A stretch of DNA of 37,193 nucleotides from an uncultured Lachnospiraceae bacterium (GTDB lineage Bacteria; Bacillota; Clostridia; Lachnospirales; Lachnospiraceae): assembly GCA_902796595.1 (NCBI GenBank), contig CADBPM010000091.1:1-37193 (forward strand), written 5' to 3'. Positions 6,715 through 14,894 of the stretch are shown here, in pieces. Every line of letters begins with the position of its first letter. Positions within the stretch are counted from its first letter, which is position 1. The notes under the pieces are model-generated. The model was not told the DNA's origin. It saw nothing but the letters and a program-made list of their open reading frames with translations, and ran no database searches. The position numbers and the translations under genes are program-made.

Positions 6715-8460
6715 ATGAAGAGAGCACTTAAATTGGCACTTATTATTTCTGTGTTTAGTCTCCTTCTCATTGCAGGAGCGGGTTTTTTGACGCAGAAAAC
6801 AAAAAGCGATAAAAAGGCAGCAGAGACCTTGGTGCCTGATCTTGTGGAATATACAAATCCATCTATTGTCAGCGATAATTATATGATAAAAAGGGTCAAA
6901 AAGTCTTTGAATACAAAGACTGTGCAACCTTATTCGTCAAAATACCAGAAAGCAGTGGATAAAATTCTTACCAATTGGGAAAACAATGGAAATTATACAT
7001 ATAAGGAACCACTTCTTATCATGAATCCTTATGGCACGAACAGAACGGGACTTTATATTTATTTCAGACATGATTATAAGGTGACAGTGAAGTATAACAT
7101 TTCACTTACGCCGAGGGATGATATAGCAGTAGTTTCGGGTGCGTCCATAGATTCACTTTTGCCTGCTACGGAGGCGGCTGTTGATATAAGTCCGATGACA
7201 ACTAAAGTAAGGGATTTTGGTGGAGAGCTTTATACCAACGTTACCAATATGCCTCTTAATGTTATCGAAGGGCAGATTGTTGGGCTGATCCCGGGAAGGA
7301 AGAACTATGTTGCTATAAGGCTTTACGATGAAAATGGAAAGCAGATAGCAAAGGCAGGATTCAGGATAACCTTGCCGAAGAGTAAAACTGTTAACAAAAG
7401 ACTTCTTGATTCAGTATATGACAGACCGGTGACCCAGCTTTCGGAGGGTGTCTTTTTTGTACTTGGCGACAATGGAAAGTCAAATGACATCCTTGTATAT
7501 GATAATTCCGGTGTTATCAGAGCAGACATCCCGGTGCTTGGCAAGGTTTCTTCTCAGAATGTAAATGTCAAGACTTTTGATAATAAGTTATTTTATGCTA
7601 TAAGTGACAGGTACTATGTGGCTGTAAATAATCTGGGAAGGGTTACAGATATTTATGATATGGGGAAAAATCTTATTACGTCAGGAGATTTTGACCTTAA
7701 AGCAACGTCTCAGGCAGTCGTAGGAATCGGAAGCTACAATGGCGGCAAGACTAAAAATGATCTTCTTGTCGGTGTAAATATTTACAACAGAGAAACAAAA
7801 CTGCTGTGTGACATGAGAGATCTTCTTTCCGATTATTACAAGGAACATGGGAAGAAAGGTACTGCAAAGAAGCCCGCAGACTGGCTTGGACTTAATTCAG
7901 TCAGTTTTATAAATGATACGGATGTCCTTGTGAGTTCGTCAAAAACCTCATCTATCATAAGGATAAATAATGTGCTGAAGCATCCTAAGATAGAGTATAT
8001 CATTGACCCAAATGAGTCCTTTATGGGCACAAATGAGGGTGATTATGCGCTTAGTGATGTGAATAACAATGTGACTATGTCCGGACAGAACAATGTTTGC
8101 TTTAACGGCTTTATGGAAGGCTCTACAACAAAGTATTACATTACTATGTTTAATAATAACTACGCAAAGGGCGGCAATGAGAACTCGTATTATTCAAAGA
8201 TATTTGTGGATGAAGGTGTGAGAACATACGCTCCGGCTGTGAGCATTCCGTTGACATATTCTGCAGTAAATGGTAGCGCAGAGGAAAATGCTGAAAAAGG
8301 AATGGTTGCGGCATCTGCAAATGAACTTGAATTTGTCGAGTATAATTCACAGGGAAACAGACTTGCAAAGTTCAGGCTTCCTGATGCGAGCCATAATTAC
8401 AGGGTAGTTAAGAGAGATATGAAGGGAGTATGGTTTGCCAGAAAACAGGAAAGCGAATGA
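6715..8460 (+). CDS. Membrane-anchored arylsulfotransferase (ASST)-like beta-propeller protein, probably catalytically altered
   Basis: A 581-residue protein with an N-terminal signal anchor (about 5-24), then an N-terminal beta domain (about 95-225) and a propeller-like region (about 240-570). The spacing of PADWLGLNSVSF (386-398), DVLVSSSKTSSIIRIN (403-418) and SGQNNVCF (456-463) matches the ASST motifs DW-H-NS, SSRH-x-S-x-I and GQH. The histidines and arginine that do catalysis in PAPS-independent ASST appear replaced by Gly, Ser and Asn. An extracellular binding or scaffold role, or a different transfer reaction, is therefore likely. It starts 16 nt after the DHHW gene with AGGAAGG before it, so it probably belongs to the same polymer-modification unit. 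Family call moderate. Confidence 0.6.
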   Translation: MKRALKLALIISVFSLLLIAGAGFLTQKTKSDKKAAETLVPDLVEYTNPSIVSDNYMIKRVKKSLNTKTVQPYSSKYQKAVDKILTNWENNGNYTYKEPLLIMNPYGTNRTGLYIYFRHDYKVTVKYNISLTPRDDIAVVSGASIDSLLPATEAAVDISPMTTKVRDFGGELYTNVTNMPLNVIEGQIVGLIPGRKNYVAIRLYDENGKQIAKAGFRITLPKSKTVNKRLLDSVYDRPVTQLSEGVFFVLGDNGKSNDILVYDNSGVIRADIPVLGKVSSQNVNVKTFDNKLFYAISDRYYVAVNNLGRVTDIYDMGKNLITSGDFDLKATSQAVVGIGSYNGGKTKNDLLVGVNIYNRETKLLCDMRDLLSDYYKEHGKKGTAKKPADWLGLNSVSFINDTDVLVSSSKTSSIIRINNVLKHPKIEYIIDPNESFMGTNEGDYALSDVNNNVTMSGQNNVCFNGFMEGSTTKYYITMFNNNYAKGGNENSYYSKIFVDEGVRTYAPAVSIPLTYSAVNGSAEENAEKGMVAASANELEFVEYNSQGNRLAKFRLPDASHNYRVVKRDMKGVWFARKQESE

Positions 8461-9574
8461 TATAGAGACCTATGTGACAAAGCTTGGGTTCAAGAAGGCA
8501 ACGGAGGTACAGCAATCCTGCTTTGAAGATATTTTAGCAGGAAAGGATGTATTTGCTCAGGCACCTACAGGATCGGGTAAGACTATTGCTTATCTTGCCC
8601 CGCTATTTGAAAAATATAAAAATGTAAAAAGAACAAATACAGTTCTTATACTTACACCGACACATGAACTTGCACTTCAGGTTGCAAGGACAGCCAATCA
8701 ATTGTCGGCTGCAATGAAGATAAATTTAAGAAGTGCAGTGATCGTTGGTGATGCCGGAATTGGCAGGCAGATAGAAAGACTTAAGGAAAAGCCTGAGATA
8801 ATAATAGGTACTGCAACAAGAATACATGAGCTTATAAAGAAAAGAAAGATTGCAGGACATCTTATAAAGACAGTGGTTCTTGATGAAGGCGACAAACTTT
8901 ATGAAGACAGTAATGTCTATATGACGGATGAAGTCGTAAAGTGTTTTATGAGAGACAGACAGTTTCTTATGTTTTCTGCAACACTTACAGATGAATCTGT
9001 TGAACATGCGAAGAAATGGACAGAAAATGCGCTTATAAAGAAGAGTGCAGGTGGAAGAGAGATTCCTGCCAATATAAAGCACTGGTATCTTGTCTGTGAA
9101 AAGAGAGATAAGCTTGCAGTTTTAAGAGGCGTTACAGGGGCTATAAGGACAAAGAAGGCGATGATCTTTATAAATGGTGCCAACGAAAGTCTTGAGGCTT
9201 TGAGCAAGCTTCACGCAAAGAGCTACAAGGTCGATCTTATAGGCGGCAGCAGAACAAAAGAGGAACGTCGTAAGGCTATGCATGATTATTCACATGGAAA
9301 GGTGAAGTACCTTATCGCCACAGATCTTGCAGCAAGAGGACTTCAGTTTGACAATGTTGACACTGTTTTTCATATCTCAATGCCGGAAGACTCACATGAC
9401 TATCTTCATAGAGCTGGTCGGACCGGAAGAGCAGGAAAAGTTGGCAGAAACCTTTCTATCGTGACAAAAGGTGAGCTTTCACTGATCAGAAAATATGAAA
9501 AAGACCTGAATATCAAGTTTTCAGAGAAATACTATTACGACGGAAAACTGATGGATGTACCGAAAGGAAAATAA
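8435..9574 (+). CDS. DEAD-box type ATP-dependent RNA helicase
   Basis: A 379-residue two-domain helicase core without long tails. A Q-motif region lies near 18-27, motif I is APTGSGKT at 43-50, Ia is PTHELALQ, Ib is TATR, motif II is DEGD at 150-153 instead of DEAD, III is SAT at 181-183, V is ATDLAARGLQ and VI is HRAGRTGRAG. It likely unwinds short RNA duplexes in ribosome assembly or RNA turnover. The start is a TTG at 8435 inside the previous gene (26-nt overlap), with AGGGAG six bases upstream. It is thus translationally linked to the surface-modification genes, an odd pairing. A bidirectional terminator follows directly. Confidence 0.88.
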   Translation: MPENRKANDIETYVTKLGFKKATEVQQSCFEDILAGKDVFAQAPTGSGKTIAYLAPLFEKYKNVKRTNTVLILTPTHELALQVARTANQLSAAMKINLRSAVIVGDAGIGRQIERLKEKPEIIIGTATRIHELIKKRKIAGHLIKTVVLDEGDKLYEDSNVYMTDEVVKCFMRDRQFLMFSATLTDESVEHAKKWTENALIKKSAGGREIPANIKHWYLVCEKRDKLAVLRGVTGAIRTKKAMIFINGANESLEALSKLHAKSYKVDLIGGSRTKEERRKAMHDYSHGKVKYLIATDLAARGLQFDNVDTVFHISMPEDSHDYLHRAGRTGRAGKVGRNLSIVTKGELSLIRKYEKDLNIKFSEKYYYDGKLMDVPKGK

Positions 9575-9600
9575 AAGGCACGCATGCGCGTGCCTTTTAT
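9571..9600. terminator. Bidirectional intrinsic terminator between the helicase gene and rpoD
   Basis: Bases 9571-9583 pair with 9588-9600 (core GGCACGC / GCGTGCC, loop ATGC), flanked by A and T runs on both sides. It overlaps the helicase stop codon and abuts the rpoD stop, so it serves both convergent genes. Confidence 0.9.
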
Positions 9601-10794
9601 TTAGTCAATATCGAACCCTTTAAGCATCTTTGATCTGCTTGGGTGTCTTAACTTTCTAAGAGCTTTTGCCTCTATCTGTCTTATACGTTCTCTTGTAACG
9701 CCAAATTCCTTGCCGACTTCTTCAAGAGTTCTTGTCCTTCCATCTTTAAGACCGAAACGAAGAACAAGTACACGCTTTTCTCTTTCTGAAAGAGTATCGA
9801 GAAGCTTGCCAATCTGATCCTGAAGCATTGTATATGCAGCAGCATCTTCGGGTCCCATTATAGTGTCATCTTTAATGAAGTCGCCTAAGTGACTGTCGTC
9901 TTCCTCGCCGATAGGCGTATCGAGAGAAATAGGGTCGGCAGATACCTTTAAGATGTCGCGAACCTTTTCAACAGGGAGATCCATCTCCTTTGCGATTTCC
10001 TCTTCGGTAGGTTCTCTTCCGAGTTCCTGAAGAAGACTTCTTGCTACGCGGTAGGTCTTGTTGATTATCTCGGACATGTGAACAGGTATACGGATAGTTC
10101 TTGACTGGTCGGCAATAGATCTTGTGATAGCCTGACGGATCCACCATGTTGCGTATGTGGAGAACTTGTAACCTTTTGTATAGTCAAATTTATCGACTGC
10201 CTTTATCAGACCGAGATTTCCTTCCTGTATAAGATCGAGGAAAGAAAGTCCTCTGCCCACATATTTCTTCGCTATACTGACAACCAGACGAAGATTTGAC
10301 TCAGTGAGTCTGTCTTTTGCAACCTGATCGCCGTTTGCGATCTTCTGGGCGAGTTCTTTTTCCTCATCCATGGAAAGAAGAGGATAGTTGCCGATTTCCT
10401 TAAGATAAAGTTTGACCGGGTCATCACTCATTACGGAGACAGCAAGGTCTTCGCTGAAATCAGTATCACCGTCATCATCAAGCTCAGGAAGGATATCATC
10501 CATATCATCATCCATGTCATTGATATTCATGACTGTGATGCCGTTTGCTTCCAGATAACTGTAAATCTTCTCAATTTGAGTTACGCTGAGATTCTGATCC
10601 TTAAAATAATCATTTACACGGTCGGTTTCGATAACATCCTTGCTTTTGTGAGCAAGTTCTATGAGACCATTTAATTTCTTTGTAAAATCACTTGCAGTTT
10701 TTTCGTCTACATTTGCTCCGGTCTTTGTCTTGGACTTTGCGGTGCTTTTTGCAGGGCTTTTTTTAACAGTTGTTTTCTTGGTTTCTGTTGCCAT
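9601..10794 (-). CDS. rpoD: RNA polymerase primary sigma factor (sigma-A/RpoD)
   Basis: The housekeeping sigma factor, 397 residues from the ATG at 10794 (GAAGGG upstream; an in-frame start at 10854 lacks support). The first 25 residues are a Lys/Thr/Ala-rich tail, and a highly acidic stretch (many Asp, about 95-120) precedes region 1.2 ([13 protein letters not shown]). Region 2 is complete: [31 protein letters not shown], the part that melts and reads the -10. Region 4.2, with [21 protein letters not shown], reads the -35. No long non-conserved insert is present, as usual in Bacillota. dnaG, the common neighbour, is absent; rpoD is monocistronic here with its own promoter and terminator. Confidence 0.97.
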   Translation of the reverse strand: MATETKKTTVKKSPAKSTAKSKTKTGANVDEKTASDFTKKLNGLIELAHKSKDVIETDRVNDYFKDQNLSVTQIEKIYSYLEANGITVMNINDMDDDMDDILPELDDDGDTDFSEDLAVSVMSDDPVKLYLKEIGNYPLLSMDEEKELAQKIANGDQVAKDRLTESNLRLVVSIAKKYVGRGLSFLDLIQEGNLGLIKAVDKFDYTKGYKFSTYATWWIRQAITRSIADQSRTIRIPVHMSEIINKTYRVARSLLQELGREPTEEEIAKEMDLPVEKVRDILKVSADPISLDTPIGEEDDSHLGDFIKDDTIMGPEDAAAYTMLQDQIGKLLDTLSEREKRVLVLRFGLKDGRTRTLEEVGKEFGVTRERIRQIEAKALRKLRHPSRSKMLKGFDID

Positions 10795-10907
10795 TCTTAC
10801 ACATCCCTTCGTAATCGTGACAGGTTGAAATGAGTAATTGCGCGCGAAATACAAGAATTTGTATACCGAAAATACAACATTTATCGGGCGCGCAGACTAA
10901 ACTTTAG

Positions 10908-10950
10908 TTTATCACAAAAGGCTGGCTTTTGTAAAGTGAAATTTTACAAA
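10908..10950 (-). promoter_or_regulatory. rpoD promoter with overlapping inverted repeat
   Basis: On the minus strand, TTTACA (complement of 10930-10935) and GATAAA (complement of 10908-10913) with an extended TG are 16 bp apart. TTTGTAAA at 10928-10935 and TTTACAAA at 10943-10950 form a perfect 8-bp inverted repeat with a 7-bp spacer that covers the -35, a plausible operator. The 342-bp rpoD/mrp intergenic region holds this promoter, the divergent one at 11019-11047, and no gene. Confidence 0.5.
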
Positions 10951-11018
10951 CGGACATGATAATGATCAGTGAACTTTGCTTTAAAAGAAATATGGTCGCA
11001 AATGCAACATTGATATTC

Positions 11019-11047
11019 TTGATAAGATTGCCGGATTGTGGTACTAT
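11019..11047 (+). promoter_or_regulatory. Promoter of the Mrp-NifX fusion gene
   Basis: TTGATA at 11019-11024, 17 bp, TACTAT at 11042-11047 with TG at 11039-11040. Leader of about 83 nt to the ATG at 11137. Confidence 0.65.
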
Positions 11048-11136
11048 CAACCTGATTGTCTTATGTAGGACTTAAAAGCTGGTCAATGCGAGAGCGTTTA
11101 TTCATGACCGGATAGTCTTTATTGATGGAGGTTTTT

Positions 11137-12303
11137 ATGGCAGAAGATAAAAATTCTTTTCTTGCTGATCTTAATCAGTACAGCTCTGTGAAGCATGTTA
11201 TAGGAGTTGTTTCGGGCAAGGGAGGTGTTGGTAAATCATTTGTTACATCAAGACTTGCTGCACTTTTTTCAAAGAAAGGATATCGCACTGCAGTTCTCGA
11301 TGCTGATATAACCGGACCTTCTATTCCAAAGTGTTTTGGAATAGAAACAAGGGCTACTGCCGATGAACAGGGAATAGAACCTGCGATAACAAAGGGCGGT
11401 ATTCAGGTGATGAGTGTCAATCTTCTCCTTGATGATGCTGAATCACCTGTTGTCTGGAGAGGACCTGTCATTTCTGGTACTGTAAAGCAGTTCTGGACAG
11501 ATGTACATTGGGATGATGTAGACTATATGTTTGTGGATATGCCGCCTGGAACCGGTGATGTACCGCTCACAGTATTCCAGTCACTTCCTGTAGATGGAAT
11601 CATCATAGTTACAAGCCCTCAGGATCTAGTTTCAATGATAGTTGCAAAGGCTGTAAATATGGCATCTGCTATGGGAGTTCCTGTTTTTGGTATAGTAGAA
11701 AACTACAGTTTTATAGAATGTCCTGACTGCGGTAAGAAGATATTCCCGTTCGGCGAGGGGAGAACCGATAAAGTGGCTGCCAAGTTTGGCATCCCTGTAC
11801 TTGCAAGCCTTCCTATCGACCCTGTCATAGCAAATGCTATGGACCAGGGAAGTGTAGAAGACCTTGAAGAAAATTATCTTTCAAATGCAACAGGTGTTAT
11901 AGAGGCAGTTATCGCAACTAAGCCTGAAAAAGAAGATTTAAACGATCCTGAAAGAAAGTTTAAGATTGCTGTTCCGGTCAATGCAAAGGGAAATGTAGAT
12001 CAGCATTTTGACAAGACAGAAGAATTTGTTATCTACGAGACAAGTGGCAGACAGGTAGTAAAAAGAGATGCTATGAATGCTGTGGAAGTTGACAGAAAAG
12101 AGATAGTGGCAAAACTTAAGGAAATCGGAGTTGAAATAGTTATCAGCGGAGGTATTTCAACCGAAAACCGCGAGACGATAGAGGGAGCAGGACTCAAGCT
12201 GGTTCCGGGAGTTCTTGGCAGTGCAGAGGATGCAGTTGTTAAATTCCTCAATAATGACCTTTCTTTCAGTGATGATAAATTTGATGAGATCACAGGAAAA
12301 TGA
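11137..12303 (+). CDS. Mrp/ApbC/NBP35-family ATPase fused to a NifX-like domain
   Basis: A 388-residue cytoplasmic P-loop ATPase of the Mrp family, which carries or transfers iron-sulfur clusters. The deviant Walker A is SGKGGVGKS at 26-34. DMPPGTGD (134-141) is the family's second nucleotide motif, and CPDC at 195-198 is the cluster-binding Cys pair. A linker at about 262-273 leads to a C-terminal domain (about 275-375, FKIAVPVNAKGNVDQHFDKTEEFVIYE) typical of the NifX/NifB-C cofactor-binding fold. The fusion suggests that cluster loading and binding are joined in one chain. Start 11137 is chosen because GGAGG lies 5 nt upstream; earlier in-frame TTG and ATG codons at 11122 and 11125 overlap that site. 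The stop overlaps the next start by 4 nt. Confidence 0.9.
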   Translation: MAEDKNSFLADLNQYSSVKHVIGVVSGKGGVGKSFVTSRLAALFSKKGYRTAVLDADITGPSIPKCFGIETRATADEQGIEPAITKGGIQVMSVNLLLDDAESPVVWRGPVISGTVKQFWTDVHWDDVDYMFVDMPPGTGDVPLTVFQSLPVDGIIIVTSPQDLVSMIVAKAVNMASAMGVPVFGIVENYSFIECPDCGKKIFPFGEGRTDKVAAKFGIPVLASLPIDPVIANAMDQGSVEDLEENYLSNATGVIEAVIATKPEKEDLNDPERKFKIAVPVNAKGNVDQHFDKTEEFVIYETSGRQVVKRDAMNAVEVDRKEIVAKLKEIGVEIVISGGISTENRETIEGAGLKLVPGVLGSAEDAVVKFLNNDLSFSDDKFDEITGK

Positions 12304-12782
12304 TAGCGTTAAGAAAAGCCAGACTGAGAGATGCATTTAAACTTGACAAAGTAAAACTGGCTGCATTTAAGGAAAAAAGAAAGCTATATAAAGACAGCCC
12401 GATAGATCCCGACAGTGAACCATTTATTGAATTCATAAGGTCTTTGTTTGACAGTAAATCTGATTACAGAGCAATCTTATATAAAGAAAAAACAGAAGAA
12501 GACTACAGGATCATCGGCGGAATAAGGCTTATAAAGACCGGTGAAAGTTCGTACTGTATTGCACCTTTTTATATAGAACCGTGCTTTCAGGGGAGGGGGA
12601 TCGGCGGTAAAGTTCTTGAGAGAGTGCTTTCTGATTACCCTAAGAAAACTGTTTTTACACTTACTGCAACCCTTGAAGATGAGGGTGTGGTCAGATTTTA
12701 TGAAAGACATTCGTTTGTTTTTAACGGCGACAAGGCTGAAATTACAGAAGGCGCGACCTTGGGTGTGTTTGTTAGAAAATGA
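12300..12782 (+). CDS. GNAT-family N-acetyltransferase
   Basis: A 160-residue acetyltransferase with the GNAT core. The beta4-alpha3 acetyl-CoA site is IEPCFQGRGIGGKVLERVL at about 92-110 (Q/R-G-x-G-x-G type), followed by FTLTATLEDEGVVRFYERHSFVFNG, the usual end of the fold. The acceptor is unknown. The ATGA overlap with the Mrp gene stop means the two are translationally coupled. No terminator is obvious behind it; only a short hairpin without a T-run (12827-12841) is seen. Confidence 0.85.
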   Translation: MIALRKARLRDAFKLDKVKLAAFKEKRKLYKDSPIDPDSEPFIEFIRSLFDSKSDYRAILYKEKTEEDYRIIGGIRLIKTGESSYCIAPFYIEPCFQGRGIGGKVLERVLSDYPKKTVFTLTATLEDEGVVRFYERHSFVFNGDKAEITEGATLGVFVRK

Positions 12783-12865
12783 ACGGCAGACGGTATAAGA
12801 TAGTTCTGAAAAAACACTACAGAATGTATTGCTGTGCAATAAGACATCATATTATTGTTAAAGTC

Positions 12866-12894
12866 TTGTCATTTTAATCTGCCTGTGTTAAAAT
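12866..12894 (+). promoter_or_regulatory. fba promoter
   Basis: TTGTCA at 12866-12871, 17 bp, TAAAAT at 12889-12894 with TG at 12886-12887. A small hairpin GCACC/GGTGC (12919-12923 with 12930-12934) lies in the short leader just before the ribosome binding site. Confidence 0.75.
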
Positions 12895-12949
12895 ACTCGA
12901 AGAGTAAACATTAAAAGAGCACCATATAAGGTGCAGATTGGAGAAAATT

Positions 12950-13816
12950 ATGTATCTGGTTTCAGCAAGAGACATGCTCCGCAAAGCAAAGGCAGGCCAC
13001 TACGCAGTAGGCCATTTCAACATTAATAACCTTGAATGGACAAAGGCTATCCTTGAGACAGCTGAGGAACAGCAGAGTCCTGTTATCCTTGGTGTTTCAG
13101 AAGGCGCTGGCAAGTATATGGGCGGCTTTGATGTTGTTGTAGGTATGGTTAATGGACTTCTTAAGGATCTTGATATATCAGTTCCTGTAGCCCTTCACCT
13201 TGATCATGGTACCTATGATGGCTGCTATAAGTGCCTCAGAGCAGGTTTTTCATCAATCATGTTCGATGGCTCTTCACTTCCTATAGATGAGAATGTAGCA
13301 AAGACTACTGAGCTTATTAAAGAAGCTCACAGACATGGTATTTCTATCGAAGCTGAAGTTGGTGCTATCGGCGGCGAAGAAGACGGTGTTATCGGAGCTG
13401 GCGAGTGTGCTGATCCTGCAGAATGCAAGAAGATCGCTGATCTTGGCGTAGATTTCCTTGCAGCTGGTATCGGTAATATTCATGGTGTATATCCTGAAAA
13501 CTGGCAGGGTCTTTCTTTCGAGACACTCGAAAAGGTTAAGGTTGCTGTAGGCGAGATGCCACTTGTACTTCACGGTGGTTCAGGTATCCCTGCTGATCAG
13601 GTTAAGAAGGCTATCACTCTTGGCGTTTCAAAGGTTAACGTTAATACAGAGTGCCAGATAGTATTTACAGAAGCTACACGTAAGTACTTTGAAGAGAACA
13701 AGGATAAGGCTCCAAAGGGCTTTGATCCACGTAAGGTTCTTAAGCCAGGTTATGGCGCTATCAAAGAAATGGTTAAAGAAAAGATGGAACTTTTCGGATC
13801 AGTTGGCAAGGCTTGA
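12950..13816 (+). CDS. fba: Class II fructose-1,6-bisphosphate aldolase
   Basis: The glycolytic and gluconeogenic zinc aldolase splitting fructose-1,6-bisphosphate into dihydroxyacetone phosphate and glyceraldehyde-3-phosphate. It has 288 residues. Visible signatures are GHFNINNLEW near the N-terminus, the catalytic and zinc region HLDHG, EAEVGAIGGEEDG, the zinc-binding GNIHGVYP, the phosphate-binding HGGSGIP, and VNVNTE. The length fits the class IIA group. The start at 12950 has GGAGA six bases upstream; the TTG at 12938 is too close to serve. It is monocistronic between its own promoter and terminator. Tagatose-bisphosphate aldolase is a close relative and cannot be fully excluded. Confidence 0.92.
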   Translation: MYLVSARDMLRKAKAGHYAVGHFNINNLEWTKAILETAEEQQSPVILGVSEGAGKYMGGFDVVVGMVNGLLKDLDISVPVALHLDHGTYDGCYKCLRAGFSSIMFDGSSLPIDENVAKTTELIKEAHRHGISIEAEVGAIGGEEDGVIGAGECADPAECKKIADLGVDFLAAGIGNIHGVYPENWQGLSFETLEKVKVAVGEMPLVLHGGSGIPADQVKKAITLGVSKVNVNTECQIVFTEATRKYFEENKDKAPKGFDPRKVLKPGYGAIKEMVKEKMELFGSVGKA

Positions 13817-13843
13817 AAAGTCGCATACTGATAAAGACTATTC

Positions 13844-13875
13844 AAAGGAGTACTGCATCGGGCAGTGCTCCTTTT
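13844..13875 (+). terminator. Intrinsic terminator of fba
   Basis: Bases 13844-13856 pair with 13861-13873 (GGAGTACTGC / GCAGTGCTCC, one G-U pair, loop ATCG), followed by TTTTT. Confidence 0.9.
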
Positions 13876-13879
13876 TAAG

Positions 13880-13908
13880 TTTACATTAAATGTGGATTGT
13901 GGTAAGAT
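13880..13908 (+). promoter_or_regulatory. Promoter of the methyltransferase gene
   Basis: TTTACA at 13880-13885, 17 bp, TAAGAT at 13903-13908 with TG at 13900-13901. It starts four bases after the fba terminator. Leader about 107 nt, with no clear fold. Confidence 0.65.
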
Positions 13909-14021
13909 ATATGAGATTGTCGTGGCTTTAGCTTTGTGTTATCAGGTCGATGGCAGACGTTCTTGACCCCGACATCACATCATTGTATTAAACAGAAAAG
14001 AAGTTAGTGTTAGGAGAATAT

Positions 14022-14885
14022 ATGTGGATAGCTGACGGATGGGAAGATTATGAAGTAATTGACTGTTCAGGCGGAGAAAAGCTTGAAAGATGGGGAGATT
14101 ATACCCTTATCAGACCGGATCCGCAGGTAATATGGGATACATCGAAAAAGAACCCCTATTGGAAAAAGCCATCTGCTCACTATCACAGGTCAAATAAAGG
14201 CGGCGGCGAATGGGAATTCTTTAACCTTCCGGAGGAGTGGACTATCCACTATAAGGAACTCTCATTTAATCTTAAGCCATTCAGCTTTAAGCATACAGGA
14301 CTTTTTCCGGAACAGGCGACAAATTGGGACTGGTTTGGCAACCTTATAAGAAATGTAGGAAGACCGGTAAATGTTCTTAATCTTTTTGCCTACACCGGAG
14401 GAGCAACTGCTGCAGCAGCGGCTGCAGGAGCAAGTGTGGTACATGTTGATGCTGCTAAAGGCATGGTCGCATGGGCAAAGGAAAATGCAAGTATATCAGG
14501 TCTTCAGAATGCTCCTATAAAGTTTTATGTGGATGATTGCGTTAAGCTTGTTGAACGTGAAATTCGCCGCGGTCATAAGTATGAAGGAATAATAATGGAT
14601 CCTCCTTCATACGGAAGAGGCCCTAAAGGTGAGATATGGAAGATAGAAGAGAGTATCTATCCATTTATAAAAGAATGCGTAAAGCTTTTGTCCGACAAGC
14701 CGCTGTTTTTCCTTGTAAACAGCTATACAACAGGGCTTCAGCCTGCCGTTCTTACATATATGTTATCGACAGCAATGCCAAAGGAATACAATCCTTCTGT
14801 TAAGGCTGAAGAAATAGGTCTGCCTGTTAAAAATGGACTTGTTCTTCCATGCGGCGCATCTGGAAGGGTTACCTTTGGAAGTTAG
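14022..14885 (+). CDS. Class I SAM-dependent methyltransferase (RlmI/RlmK-like, rRNA methyltransferase type)
   Basis: A 287-residue methyltransferase. The N-terminal part is a substrate-recognition region with KHTGLFPEQATNW. The SAM-binding motif I is VLNLFAYTGGATAAAAAAGA, with acidic VDAAKGMVAWAKEN after it. The catalytic DPPSYGRGPKGEIWKIE follows, and the DPPS form is typical of RlmI/RlmK-type enzymes acting on bases of 23S rRNA. It lacks the PUA domain of RlmI, so the exact target is open. Start 14022 has AGGAG five bases upstream; the GTG at 14007 is the alternative. It is monocistronic with its own promoter and followed by the hairpin block at 14895-15235. Confidence 0.82.
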   Translation: MWIADGWEDYEVIDCSGGEKLERWGDYTLIRPDPQVIWDTSKKNPYWKKPSAHYHRSNKGGGEWEFFNLPEEWTIHYKELSFNLKPFSFKHTGLFPEQATNWDWFGNLIRNVGRPVNVLNLFAYTGGATAAAAAAGASVVHVDAAKGMVAWAKENASISGLQNAPIKFYVDDCVKLVEREIRRGHKYEGIIMDPPSYGRGPKGEIWKIEESIYPFIKECVKLLSDKPLFFLVNSYTTGLQPAVLTYMLSTAMPKEYNPSVKAEEIGLPVKNGLVLPCGASGRVTFGS

Positions 14886-14894
14886 TATGATACA

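Noticed and set aside
12827..12841. Hairpin TATTGC/GCAATA after the acetyltransferase gene as a terminator
   Set aside because: Only 6 bp with a 3-nt loop and no T-run; it is not convincing as a terminator.
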